Positions 25,888-34,512 of a stretch of DNA of 64,000 nt are shown here, piece by piece (the stretch's first letter is position 1; every line of letters starts with the position of its first letter). Origin of the DNA: Acidobacteriota bacterium (GTDB lineage: Bacteria; Acidobacteriota; Blastocatellia; Pyrinomonadales; Pyrinomonadaceae). The DNA is taken from positions 186,001 to 250,000 of the forward strand of contig JAEWFC010000023.1 of the NCBI GenBank assembly GCA_023389035.1, read 5' to 3'. A program made the position numbers and the translations under genes. The notes beneath the pieces are model-generated. The model did not search any database. It was not told the DNA's origin and worked only from the letters and a program-made list of their open reading frames with translations.

Positions 25888-26518
25888 TTAGGGCTTCGTC
25901 ATCGGATGCCGAACGGACGTCGAAAACGTTGATGTTATCCCAACTGCCGTCAGAATCTTGATAAGACGATCGCAGACGCCAGTCGGCCTCGCCGGTTATC
26001 GGGTCGATCGGCAACTGTGCGAGGTAATGCTTGATCACCTCTTCGGCAGAGTTCATCTCGGTCGCCTGCCGCTGACCGTCACGAAGTCCGCCGCCGCCCT
26101 GCAAATTCACGCCTCTCTGTTTCACCCGAACGCCATCGACCAGCGTTTCGAGGTCGGGAGGATATCGGTCCAAATTCTCAGTGTCGAAGATCGTGCAATC
26201 GTCAATCACCACGCGGCTACGCGGATCGGTCGGAACATTCGTCCTCGGTCCCGGAGCGGTTGGATTACCGGTTGTCACGGCACCCTGCGGACAGGCTCCG
26301 ACCGTGTCTCTCTTGAACTCGTCGATAGCATTCCTTATCTGCCGAAGAGTCTCACGCAATCGAACTTCTTTCTGCCGGCGTGCAGCGTTCTGGGCGATCG
26401 GTATAGACCCCATCACTAGAATGGCAAGCACTGCCATCGTCACGACCAGCTCGAACAGCGTATAACCCTGAGCATTCCTGACGCGACGAAAGTTTTTCCG
26501 CAGGCGTTGGGTCATCAA
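25862..26518 (-). CDS. Second pseudopilin (GspG/GspH-like), 218 aa
   Basis: The protein has a prepilin motif, AQGYTLFELVVTMAVLAILV, with Glu at +5. An amphipathic helix follows (VRLRETLRQIRNAIDEFKRD), then a longer C-terminal globular domain including RYPPDLETLVDGVRVKQRG and LAQLPIDPITGEADWRLRS. The segment PIDPITGEADW is common among GspG-like proteins of Acidobacteriota type. It starts one base after the secretin stop and overlaps the next pseudopilin by 26 bp, so the three genes form one operon. The larger size suggests a minor or tip pseudopilin. Confidence 0.85.
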   Translation of the reverse strand: MMTQRLRKNFRRVRNAQGYTLFELVVTMAVLAILVMGSIPIAQNAARRQKEVRLRETLRQIRNAIDEFKRDTVGACPQGAVTTGNPTAPGPRTNVPTDPRSRVVIDDCTIFDTENLDRYPPDLETLVDGVRVKQRGVNLQGGGGLRDGQRQATEMNSAEEVIKHYLAQLPIDPITGEADWRLRSSYQDSDGSWDNINVFDVRSASDDEALNGEKYSDW

Positions 26519-26519
26519 A

Positions 26520-28991
26520 CTAGAACTTAACTGCGAAATTCTTGCTGTCGGTCGAGATCACGTTTAGTGCGTCCTTCTCGAATGAAAGCTCGATCTGGCC
26601 GTCGGTCAACGCCTCGACCTCGACAAAAGCCAAAATTCCGGTATTCGTCATCGCGTCACCTTCCGGCATCGCAAGCGTAACGTACATCTTGCCGTCCTTG
26701 TTAAGGAACGGACTGCCGGGATTGTTCGCCAAAGCCGGGCCGAAGACATCGCCATATGCGACAGATCGGATCGCCAGCTTCTTGTCGTCGAACCGCAGGC
26801 CCATGAGGGCCGATCTGAACGAAGCCGAACTATTGATCATCACCGCGATCTTTGTCTTCTCGCCGGCCTTTAGCGTTGGCAGCGACGCGGGGAGCTGAAG
26901 CTCCGCGACGAGAGCAGCGGGTACCGGCCCCGCCTCGCTGACAGTGCTGACCGGCTGTGATTCAGCGGCAGACGGTCGATCGGCTGTCTGTGTGAAATTC
27001 AACGTCTTGACCGATGAATCGATCGGTTGCAGATTCAAGCCGCTCGCGACCGGCGATGCCGCTGCCGGAGCAGGTGCGGAGACGACAGCGTTAGCGTCGT
27101 TAGACGGAACATACGCAGGCACCTCGGGCTGATCGGGAAGCTGAACCGTCGTATTCTTCGGAAGCCGCCTGATCGTTGCAAGGTACTCGTCACGCTCTTC
27201 CTGGATTATCATCGCCTCGAGCGAGCCGCTCGTCGGGACCGCGATGCTGCCGGTCGGGCGTTCCACTTCATCTTCAGGAAGGATCGCAGGTGCACGGATG
27301 ACACGCGGTGTTACGGCAATCACGATATCGACCTGCCGGTTGTCACGCGTCGGTGCCGTGAACAAACGGCCAAGGATCGGGATCAGACCAAGAAGCGGCA
27401 ATCCCTGACGGCCTCGGCTTTCGACATCCTGAGCCACACTTGCGAGCAGCAGCGTGCGGTTGTTTTGTACGCGTGCAGTTCCTTTGATCGAACGCTCCGA
27501 AAAGATCGGGTTGTTGTCGGTTCCGCCCGCGACGACGTCCTTGGATTCGATCTCCATCGCAACCTGAACGTCCTGATTCGGGAAGACGATCGGCTTGAAC
27601 TTCAGCGTCAGTCCAACCTGCTCGTAATTGATAACGTTCGAAACTACACCGTCGCCGCCCTGATTTCCGCCTGTAACGAACTGAGCGGTTCTGACCGGCA
27701 CACGCTGCCCGATCCTTGCCGACGAATCTTCGTTATTAAATGCGTGGATCTGCGTCGACGCAAGAAGCTTTGTGTTTCCCTTGTTCTGAAATGCAACCAG
27801 ATTTGCAGCCGGCAAAACGATACCTGCACCGAAAACCGACGGGATAATGTCACTCGCCGCACGCCCCAGAGTTCCGAAGACCGTGTTGCCGCCGAGACCC
27901 ACAACGCTGTTGGTTGTTCCGCCCAGGTTCGTGAGCTGCGCTTCGGTTCCGATCTGGTTGCCTAGACGTAAGAGGTCAGACTTCGAAACCTCATATATCG
28001 CAACATCCATCACGACCTCTGCACGGTCCTTGTCGAGCGAACTGATCAACCGGCCAATAAGTCGAACGTTCTCCTCCGTATCGCGAACCGTAACGCTATT
28101 CGTTGCCGCATCTTCCAAGACTATCGTCTGGCTGCGGCCGGGCTGGGGCGGGATCGCCGTCTGGATCACGGTTTTCACGTCTTTCGGGCTCGCATTCGCG
28201 AGATAAAACGTCCGGAGGACCAGCTGCTGGAAATTCTGTCGGCGGTTGCCGCTCGCGACAAGTATCGTTCTTGGACCGACTCGCTGAAAGAATAGGTTTT
28301 CCTGCAGAAAAATGTAATCCAGCGCCTTTGCAGGTGTAACCTGCCTTAGATCGATACGCGTGCTGCGATTCTCCAGTCTGGACTCAACGTCAAAAAGCAC
28401 GTTTAGCTCGAGGTCGCGAGCCAGGTCTTTTACGATCTGCTGCAGCGGGATCCCGCTCGGGAAAGGAAGGTCGCGGATCTTTTCAAGCTTCTGCGGCAAT
28501 CGAAAATTGTCCGCCGGAGTCTGGCCGTTCGCAGGAGCATATCCCGTTGGGACGATCGTCGCACCATCGCTAGCTGCCTGGCTCGTCGATTGCCGGCCGG
28601 ATCTTAACTCTTCCTGCAGACGAACCATCCTTGCCATCTCCGATTTTGCCAGTTCATTTACCGGGTCATATGCAAATGCCTTCCGGAAATGGATGTAGGC
28701 GGCCTCGTAATCCTTCGCGTCCGCGAAATTCCTGCCTAGCTTCATGTACATCTGGGACGCATTGAATAATGCGCGCCGCAGATGCAGCCTGTATTCAGGA
28801 TTCTTCGGACTCTCACTCACCGAGATCGTATACGCCTCAACGGCCTTGTCCCATTCCTCTGCGGCCTCGTGCTTCATACCGATCTTGAAGTGCTTCTTTC
28901 CGTCGCCCATCGCCATGACGGCGGTCGGAGAAAGCAGGGCTGCAAAAACGAATATCGTGAGCGAATAACGAAGAAATACTGAACGTTGCAT
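26520..28991 (-). CDS. Secretin (GspD/PilQ family) with TPR N-terminus and cohesin-like C-terminus
   Basis: The 823-residue outer-membrane channel protein has a signal peptide (YSLTIFVFAALLSPTAVMA). TPR-like helices span residues about 33-125, with KAVEAYTISVSESPKNPEYR and YIHFRKAFAYDPVNELAK. An STN/N0 domain follows (PLQQIVKDLARDLELNVLFD, near 190), then an N1/NolW domain and the secretin core with VINYEQVGLTLKFKPIVFPN and the late motif VPLLGLIPILGRLF-like GLPLLGLIPILGRLFTA. After a Pro/Ala-rich linker the last 120 residues form a cohesin-like beta domain (AGEKTKIAVMINSSASFRSALMGLRFDD). It is the first gene of the secretin-pseudopilin-pilM run. No GspE, GspF or GspC is present in the window. 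Confidence 0.9.
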   Translation of the reverse strand: MQRSVFLRYSLTIFVFAALLSPTAVMAMGDGKKHFKIGMKHEAAEEWDKAVEAYTISVSESPKNPEYRLHLRRALFNASQMYMKLGRNFADAKDYEAAYIHFRKAFAYDPVNELAKSEMARMVRLQEELRSGRQSTSQAASDGATIVPTGYAPANGQTPADNFRLPQKLEKIRDLPFPSGIPLQQIVKDLARDLELNVLFDVESRLENRSTRIDLRQVTPAKALDYIFLQENLFFQRVGPRTILVASGNRRQNFQQLVLRTFYLANASPKDVKTVIQTAIPPQPGRSQTIVLEDAATNSVTVRDTEENVRLIGRLISSLDKDRAEVVMDVAIYEVSKSDLLRLGNQIGTEAQLTNLGGTTNSVVGLGGNTVFGTLGRAASDIIPSVFGAGIVLPAANLVAFQNKGNTKLLASTQIHAFNNEDSSARIGQRVPVRTAQFVTGGNQGGDGVVSNVINYEQVGLTLKFKPIVFPNQDVQVAMEIESKDVVAGGTDNNPIFSERSIKGTARVQNNRTLLLASVAQDVESRGRQGLPLLGLIPILGRLFTAPTRDNRQVDIVIAVTPRVIRAPAILPEDEVERPTGSIAVPTSGSLEAMIIQEERDEYLATIRRLPKNTTVQLPDQPEVPAYVPSNDANAVVSAPAPAAASPVASGLNLQPIDSSVKTLNFTQTADRPSAAESQPVSTVSEAGPVPAALVAELQLPASLPTLKAGEKTKIAVMINSSASFRSALMGLRFDDKKLAIRSVAYGDVFGPALANNPGSPFLNKDGKMYVTLAMPEGDAMTNTGILAFVEVEALTDGQIELSFEKDALNVISTDSKNFAVKF

Positions 28992-29200
28992 AGTTTTGGG
29001 TCTCAGAGAGGCTGACGTTACGTATGTGAATTGTTCCCGAAAGAGTTCACGGACAAAGTAGTACTTAGTTGCAAAACTTCGCCGGAATGACGCGGGAAAA
29101 TCGAATTCCTATGTGATTTTCGAATGATATCGGGTTTTATGCAAGCTCTTTCTGCAGTTACCGGGGACTTTTTCCGGCGTCATCGCGGACCAGCCGCCCG

Positions 29201-29941
29201 CTAATATGTAGCATCGGCAGCCATTTCACGTCGGCTTTCTTCTTCGGCGATCTTAACCAGAGCGTTTCGGCTTAAGCGGGCGATAATCACGATCGTCGCG
29301 AGCGTAGCCACTATCCCGATCGTCAGCGCAACGATATCACGGGAATTCTGAGGGTCCAGAGCCGATAATCCCGCCCCGGCGAAAACCATCGCGGCCGAGC
29401 GGGGCAGCATACCGCCGATCGTTCCCATGACATACGAGCTGAGGGGTACACGGGCCGACGCGAGAAGGAAGTTCGTGAATGCGAACGGCATTATGACCGA
29501 GACCCTGAGCAAAAAGATAATGAACGTCGTCCGCCAGTAGTCTTCTCGCAGCAGCGTCTTATAGATCGCGTCAACCTTTATATGCTTAGAAAAAGTATCG
29601 GGCAGCTTGCGGCCGCTGATCCTTGAATGGATGAGGAACGATAGCACCGCGGCACCGGCGATCGCTGCGATCAGAATCACAAGTCCCAGCCAGAAGCCGA
29701 ACGACCATCCCGCGACCAGTCCGATCACGTTGGTGGGCAGTAGCGACAGGCCGCACAGTAGAATAGTCGCGGCAAAGAATGCGACCGTTCCGACCTGCCA
29801 GTTCTCCCTTAACCAGTCGCCGATCGGCTGTAGAAATACAAGCAAGGCAAGTGTACCGAGCATCGGCAGGAACAGCATTATAAGTGCCATCGGCGTCAGA
29901 TGGCCGAGTTCCTTAATGACTTTTACTGCTTTCCTGATCAT
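29201..29941 (-). CDS. VTT (TVP38/TMEM64, SNARE-associated) domain membrane protein
   Basis: The 246-residue inner-membrane protein has five or six hydrophobic segments. The VTT/DedA core is visible: SLLPTNVIGLVAGWSFGFWLG, a helical hairpin with GAAVLSFLIHSRISG, and FIIFLLRVSVIMPFAFTNFL, in which the conserved Arg and Pro of the family are kept. Relatives act as lipid scramblases or in membrane homeostasis. It begins 3 bp after the cinA stop. Downstream of its stop, 209 bases (28992-29200) separate it from the secretin gene and show no gene. Confidence 0.85.
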   Translation of the reverse strand: MIRKAVKVIKELGHLTPMALIMLFLPMLGTLALLVFLQPIGDWLRENWQVGTVAFFAATILLCGLSLLPTNVIGLVAGWSFGFWLGLVILIAAIAGAAVLSFLIHSRISGRKLPDTFSKHIKVDAIYKTLLREDYWRTTFIIFLLRVSVIMPFAFTNFLLASARVPLSSYVMGTIGGMLPRSAAMVFAGAGLSALDPQNSRDIVALTIGIVATLATIVIIARLSRNALVKIAEEESRREMAADATY

Positions 29942-29944
29942 TGG

Positions 29945-31192
29945 TCAGCTCACCTGCTTCAGCAACTCTCGCCGCAGAATGTCCATTGCCGCCTGGCTCG
30001 ATCGCCACCGCACCAAATAACGGTCGCCCGGCAGCACGAACCGGACCGATCTAACTCTCTTAGGCCCTGCGTACCCGATGCAAACCGTTCCGACGGGCTT
30101 ATCTTCGGTCCCGCCGTCAGGTCCCGCGATTCCAGTAACAGATATGGCATGGTCGCTTCCTGAAACGTTTCGGATGCCGACCGCCATGGCCTCGGCGGTC
30201 TCCGTGCTAACTGCTCCGTAATTCGCGATCGTTTCTTCGGGAACACCGAGACGTTCGATCTTGGCCCTGTTCGAATAAGTCGTAGCACCCTCAACAAAGT
30301 AAGCCGACGACCCGGGCACGCCGGTGATCCGAAACGCGATCAACCCGCCGGTACAGCTTTCCGCGACAGATAGATTCTGCCCGGCGTCCTTGAGCATTCT
30401 TCCGACCACCGCCTCCATCGATTCGCCGGTCGTCGAGAAAACCGCCTTTCCGAGCGTTTCCTCGATCGCGGCGGCGATCTCTGCAAGCTCGCGGTCACAT
30501 TCGTCGGCATCGGTCCCTTTCGCGGCAAGATGTATCTCTACCTCGCTCTTATTGAACAGGACCGAGGTCTGTACGTTCTCGTACCTTCTATAGATCGGCG
30601 ATGCGGCCTCATCGACGGCGGATTCGCCGAGCCCCGAGACCTTTAAAACGCGACGCCTTACCAAAACGTTGTCGGCTTGCTCGGCGATCCGTCCAAGGAC
30701 GTGATCCTCAAACATCGGCCGCATCTCCCGCGGTGGGCCCGGCAATACGGCCAAAAGCTTCTGTCCGAGCGTTACCAACATTCCGACAGCAGACCCGTTG
30801 GGATTCGGCAAAACGGTGGCATCTTCGATCACATACGCCTGCCGTTTATTGATCTCAGGCATTTCGCGGCCCCACCTCTTAAAACGCTCACGCAATAGAT
30901 CCTCGAGATCCTGATGAAAAACAAGCTTTCGATCGATCGCCTTTGCCGAGACCTGCCGCGTTACGTCATCTTCGGTCGGACCGAGACCGCCTGTGGTAAT
31001 TACCAGATCGGACCGCTTCAGTGCATCCCGAATTACCTCCTCGAGGCGCAGTTCATCGTCGCCAACGACGGTTTTCAGCATCACCTCGATACCGAGCTCA
31101 TTGAGCTTTTCCGTCAGCCAGAGGCTGTTGGTGTCGGTTTTTTGGGGCGTTAACAGTTCCGAACCGATCGCCACTATCTCAGCGGTCTGCAT
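29945..31192 (-). CDS. cinA: CinA-like protein (nicotinamide-nucleotide amidohydrolase / competence-damage family)
   Basis: The 415-residue protein has an N-terminal MoCF-like ADP-ribose pyrophosphatase domain (AEIVAIGSELLTPQKTDTNS, TTGGLGPTEDDVTRQ). A linker follows, then the C-terminal nicotinamide mononucleotide deamidase domain (LSVAESCTGGLIAFRITGVPGSS, SVTGIAGPDGG). Both parts carry their family motifs and the length is normal (400-430). The enzyme recycles pyridine nucleotides; the link to competence is historical. It starts 5 bp after the isoaspartyl peptidase stop and overlaps nothing. Confidence 0.94.
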   Translation of the reverse strand: MQTAEIVAIGSELLTPQKTDTNSLWLTEKLNELGIEVMLKTVVGDDELRLEEVIRDALKRSDLVITTGGLGPTEDDVTRQVSAKAIDRKLVFHQDLEDLLRERFKRWGREMPEINKRQAYVIEDATVLPNPNGSAVGMLVTLGQKLLAVLPGPPREMRPMFEDHVLGRIAEQADNVLVRRRVLKVSGLGESAVDEAASPIYRRYENVQTSVLFNKSEVEIHLAAKGTDADECDRELAEIAAAIEETLGKAVFSTTGESMEAVVGRMLKDAGQNLSVAESCTGGLIAFRITGVPGSSAYFVEGATTYSNRAKIERLGVPEETIANYGAVSTETAEAMAVGIRNVSGSDHAISVTGIAGPDGGTEDKPVGTVCIGYAGPKRVRSVRFVLPGDRYLVRWRSSQAAMDILRRELLKQVS

Positions 31193-31197
31193 CGGTT

Positions 31198-32259
31198 CTA
31201 GTCCTTGTAGATCTCAACGACCGGCTTACCCTCTGAATTGATGTAAGCCCGGTACATTCCTTCGGAGTTGAAAGAGATCGCGATATTTCCGAACTTATCG
31301 AGTCCAACGATTCCGCCGTCGCCGCCCATCTTCTGCAGTTTTCCCTGAATGACCATGTCGGCGGCATTTTGGATCGGCAATGCCCTGTACTCCATCAGAG
31401 CGCAGATGTCACGAGCGACACCAAGACGTATAAAGAACTCGCCCCATCCCGTCGCCGAGATCGCACACGTTTCGTTGTTCGCGTACGTTCCGGCACCAAT
31501 GATCGGAACGTCGCCTACTCGACCGTACTTTTTGTTGGTCATGCCTCCGGTTGAGGTTCCCGCCGCGAGATTACCGTTCTTGTCCAACGCGACCGCCCCG
31601 ACAGTTCCGAATCGATTTGCGGGTTTTTCGTTTGTCGCGACCGCCCCGGATTTCGCTTTCTCCTTCTCCTCTTTCAGCATCCGCTGAAGTCCGTCCCAAC
31701 GCGGCTGCGTCCAGAAATACTTCGGGTCCACAAGCTCGATCTTTTGCTCGGCGGCGAACGCTTCGGCACCTGCAGAGATCATCATCACGTGCGGGCTTTT
31801 TTCCATAACTGCCCGGGCAAGTGTGATCGGATTCTTAACACGCCGTAACCCGGCGACCGCCCCTGCGGCCAATGTCTTGCCGTCCATTATCGAAGCATCG
31901 AGTTCGTTCTTTCCGTCATTCGTGAATACTGCGCCCTTGCCGGCGTTGAAAAGCGGCGAGTCCTCCAGTATTCGGATCGCGATCTCAACAGCGTCCAGGC
32001 CGCTCTTCCCATCTTGTAGTGCTTTGTAACCGGCGAGCAGTGCCTCCTGGAGCTTGTCCCGATACTCTTTCTCACGCTGCGGCGTCAACGACCCCTTGCG
32101 GATCACGCCCGCACCGCCGTGCAGGACGAACCCGATACGCGGATCTTGCGGGCCTTGAAGCTGCTTGATCTCAGTACCGCCTGCTTTCTGAGCTACCACC
32201 GGCGAAGCAGATGGAATGAGTAAAAGCGCGGCAAGAACAATTGAAAAGGTTCGTTTCAT
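31198..32259 (-). CDS. Exported isoaspartyl peptidase / plant-type L-asparaginase
   Basis: This Ntn-hydrolase of 353 residues has a signal peptide (FSIVLAALLLIPSASPVVAQ). It carries FVLHGGAGVIRKGSL at the start of the mature part, FNAGKGAVFTNDGKNELDAS in the alpha subunit, and the autocleavage/nucleophile motif FGTVGAVALDKNGNLAAGTS near residue 210 (Thr after Gly). GSTGGM-like STGGMTNKKYGRVGDVPIIG follows. Such enzymes hydrolyse beta-aspartyl dipeptides and asparagine. The ATG at 32259 is preceded by GGAG at 8 bp; the frame also opens at a GTG at 32268. An exported form suggests scavenging of extracellular or periplasmic peptides. Confidence 0.9.
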   Translation of the reverse strand: MKRTFSIVLAALLLIPSASPVVAQKAGGTEIKQLQGPQDPRIGFVLHGGAGVIRKGSLTPQREKEYRDKLQEALLAGYKALQDGKSGLDAVEIAIRILEDSPLFNAGKGAVFTNDGKNELDASIMDGKTLAAGAVAGLRRVKNPITLARAVMEKSPHVMMISAGAEAFAAEQKIELVDPKYFWTQPRWDGLQRMLKEEKEKAKSGAVATNEKPANRFGTVGAVALDKNGNLAAGTSTGGMTNKKYGRVGDVPIIGAGTYANNETCAISATGWGEFFIRLGVARDICALMEYRALPIQNAADMVIQGKLQKMGGDGGIVGLDKFGNIAISFNSEGMYRAYINSEGKPVVEIYKD

Positions 32260-32292
32260 AATGGGCACTCCAAACGGATTTTTACGATTATC

Positions 32293-33606
32293 TCATATCG
32301 GCGTTGGCAAGTCGCTTCCCGATCCGATCAACCGTTTCAACTCACCGGTTTTGGCCAATTCTCTAGCTTCAAGTATCGCCCATGGTGATATTCCGCTTTG
32401 AGGATCGTTGAGCGAATCGAGAAAAGCGTTCCAATCAACCCACTTGGTCGCCTCAACCTCATCGGGATTTGGGGACGGCTCGCCGTTGAACTTGCCGACG
32501 AAGACAGGACAGATCTCGTTCTCGACGATACCGTCCTTTTCTGCACGATAGCGGAAATCCGGGAGTGCGGCTTCAAGCGAAACGCCGCTGATGCCAAGCT
32601 CATATCGGAGTCTCCGCTTTGCTGCGTCGGCTACCAGCTCGTGCAGCATAACGTGGCCGCAGCATGAGTTCGACCAAACTCCCGGCCAGGTCTTCTTGGA
32701 AAACGCCCGCTGCTGCAGCAGCAGTTCACCGCGGTCGTTGAATAGAAAGATCGAAAAAGCCCGGTGAAGCTTGGTATCTGCGGTGTGCGACGGCAGCTTA
32801 TCGCCCGTTGCTATCGGTATATTCCGTTCGTCGACAAAGACGATCCTGTCATCGAACGCATATTGGAACCTTCGATAAACGAGCACCAGGGCAGTGAATA
32901 CGACAAGGCCGATAACGGCCGGCCACACGAGCCCCGCGAACACCGCGATCATCGTCCAGAAGCAGATAATAAAAACAACGCTGGAGGCAAGCTGCATCGG
33001 CGTTGGCAGCAGCGGCCGAAAGTATGCGACAAGGGCTTCAAGAATTATTGCTCCGATCACGCCCGAGACCAGCCAACCCGCAAAGTTGGACATCGGAACG
33101 CCGTAAAACCAACCACCGCCTTCATACTGCCAAAACCCGAGATAAACGGCGCCGGGATCAAGTACAACGTCAAAAAGTGTGACGGTCAGGGTCGCGGCGA
33201 TCACGCGACTGATACGGCCTGTAAACAGATTTGCCGCAATGCCGTAAGCACCAAGCATTAACGGCGTCCACGCAAATGCCACGGTCCATGGAACCAATCC
33301 CAAGATCCGAAAACCCAAAAGGTCCGAATAACCAAAATGGCCGTATGGAAAACCGGTGACGATCGCCGATGCCTCGATCGCGAGTGCATAGACGCCGAGG
33401 ACGCCGATCAGGATCGCGCCGTCTCGCCATCCGAGCCACCTGCGAACGGCCCAGAACGACGGCAACGCGAACAGAGCAACGTTCACCGCCGAGACATAAT
33501 GCGACCAAGGCGGCAGCTCCACGTTCGCCATGAAGAACGCCCCGATCGCCAGGAACACAAGCACCGTGGTGATATAGAGCATTTGTTTGTTATCGGGCGT
33601 TAACAT
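32293..33606 (-). CDS. CruF-like carotenoid hydratase fused to type 1 isopentenyl-diphosphate isomerase
   Basis: One 437-residue frame contains two enzymes. Residues about 10-250 are a seven-to-eight-helix membrane domain of the CruF/DUF422 family, with Glu78 before TGFPYGHFGYSD, LDPGAVYLGFWQYEGGGWFYG and GVPMSNFAGW. Relatives add water to carotenoid end groups (myxol, bacterioruberin). Residues about 255-437 are a Nudix-fold type 1 IDI: HRAFSIFLFNDRGELLLQQR, the catalytic Cys in NSCCGHV near 315, and Glu364 in ENEICPVF. IDI interconverts IPP and DMAPP. The start at 33606 is not supported by a strong ribosome binding site. A UbiA gene lies divergently, about 60 bp away. No stop or frameshift is seen between the modules. 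Confidence 0.88.
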   Translation of the reverse strand: MLTPDNKQMLYITTVLVFLAIGAFFMANVELPPWSHYVSAVNVALFALPSFWAVRRWLGWRDGAILIGVLGVYALAIEASAIVTGFPYGHFGYSDLLGFRILGLVPWTVAFAWTPLMLGAYGIAANLFTGRISRVIAATLTVTLFDVVLDPGAVYLGFWQYEGGGWFYGVPMSNFAGWLVSGVIGAIILEALVAYFRPLLPTPMQLASSVVFIICFWTMIAVFAGLVWPAVIGLVVFTALVLVYRRFQYAFDDRIVFVDERNIPIATGDKLPSHTADTKLHRAFSIFLFNDRGELLLQQRAFSKKTWPGVWSNSCCGHVMLHELVADAAKRRLRYELGISGVSLEAALPDFRYRAEKDGIVENEICPVFVGKFNGEPSPNPDEVEATKWVDWNAFLDSLNDPQSGISPWAILEARELAKTGELKRLIGSGSDLPTPI

Positions 33607-33666
33607 TAATCTATGATCGACACCCGGAAGCCGTTGATCGGGGCCGAGATCGCAGGATCCCAAAAA

Positions 33667-34512
33667 ATGTCCGACTTTCGACACCTCATCAAGATCAGCA
33701 GGCCGCGGTTCTGGCTATACATTCTCGGCCCGTACCTTGTCGGGCTGGCGGCCGGATCCTCAGCAGCCGAAGACCTGCTCAGGTTTGAGGTGCTTCTATT
33801 CGGCCTATTCTTTCTATTCCCGGCGAATCTTCTAGTTTATGGTATAAACGACGTCTTCGATTTTGAGACTGATAGCCGTAACCCGAAGAAGGCTGAATAC
33901 GAGATGCTTCTACGACCGGCATCGCATCGTGCGACCCTGCGATGGATCGCGTTTCTAAATATTCCGTTCATCGTGGCCGCATATTTTCTCGCTCCGCAAA
34001 CCCTGCCGTCGCTCGCCGGATTTATCTTCTTTTCCGTCTTTTATTCCGCTCCGCCGATCCGGGCAAAGGCGATACCTATAGTCGATTCCCTATTTAACAT
34101 TCTCTACGTCTTCCCTGCGGCGTTTGCCTACCAAATGTTGACCGGAGCATTTCCGCCGCTGGTCGTGATGGCTGCTGCAGGGTTTTGGACGATGGCGATG
34201 CATGCGTTCTCCGCTATACCTGATATCGACGCGGACCGTGAGGCCGGCGTCAACACAGTCGCCACATTGCTGGGTAAGAACGGCACCTTGGCATTCTGCT
34301 TCGCAGCCTACATTGGTGCGGCCAGCCTCTCGTATATCTATTTCGGGATTTGGGTCTTAGTGCCCTTGGCGGTTTACATCGCGATGATCGGACTTTCCTG
34401 GGTTTCAAACAGCGAGAGCGGCGTCTTTTCGATTTACCGCCGGTTTCCGGTCGTCAACGCGATCGTCGGATTCGCACTTTTCTGGTTCGTCGCCGGCCCG
34501 AAATTTCTCTAG
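33667..34512 (+). CDS. UbiA-family prenyltransferase (possible lycopene elongase)
   Basis: The 281-residue protein has eight to nine membrane helices and the two Asp-rich motifs of UbiA enzymes: NDVFDFETDSRNPKK near residue 60 and DIDADREAGVNTVATLLG near 190. It begins MSDFRHLIKISRPRFWLYIL. UbiA members attach isoprenoid chains to aromatic rings, chlorophyllide, or, in the LyeJ/CrtEb branch, DMAPP to lycopene. The carotenoid neighbours on both sides argue for the last role. The ATG at 33667 is chosen because it gives the standard N-terminus and has AGGATC upstream; the frame is open from 33613. Its last four bases overlap the end of the convergent crtI gene. Confidence 0.82.
   Translation: MSDFRHLIKISRPRFWLYILGPYLVGLAAGSSAAEDLLRFEVLLFGLFFLFPANLLVYGINDVFDFETDSRNPKKAEYEMLLRPASHRATLRWIAFLNIPFIVAAYFLAPQTLPSLAGFIFFSVFYSAPPIRAKAIPIVDSLFNILYVFPAAFAYQMLTGAFPPLVVMAAAGFWTMAMHAFSAIPDIDADREAGVNTVATLLGKNGTLAFCFAAYIGAASLSYIYFGIWVLVPLAVYIAMIGLSWVSNSESGVFSIYRRFPVVNAIVGFALFWFVAGPKFL

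Noticed and set aside
27027..27965. A 312-codon plus-strand frame
   Set aside because: It is antisense to the secretin core and its translation is Arg/Cys-rich without recognisable structure.
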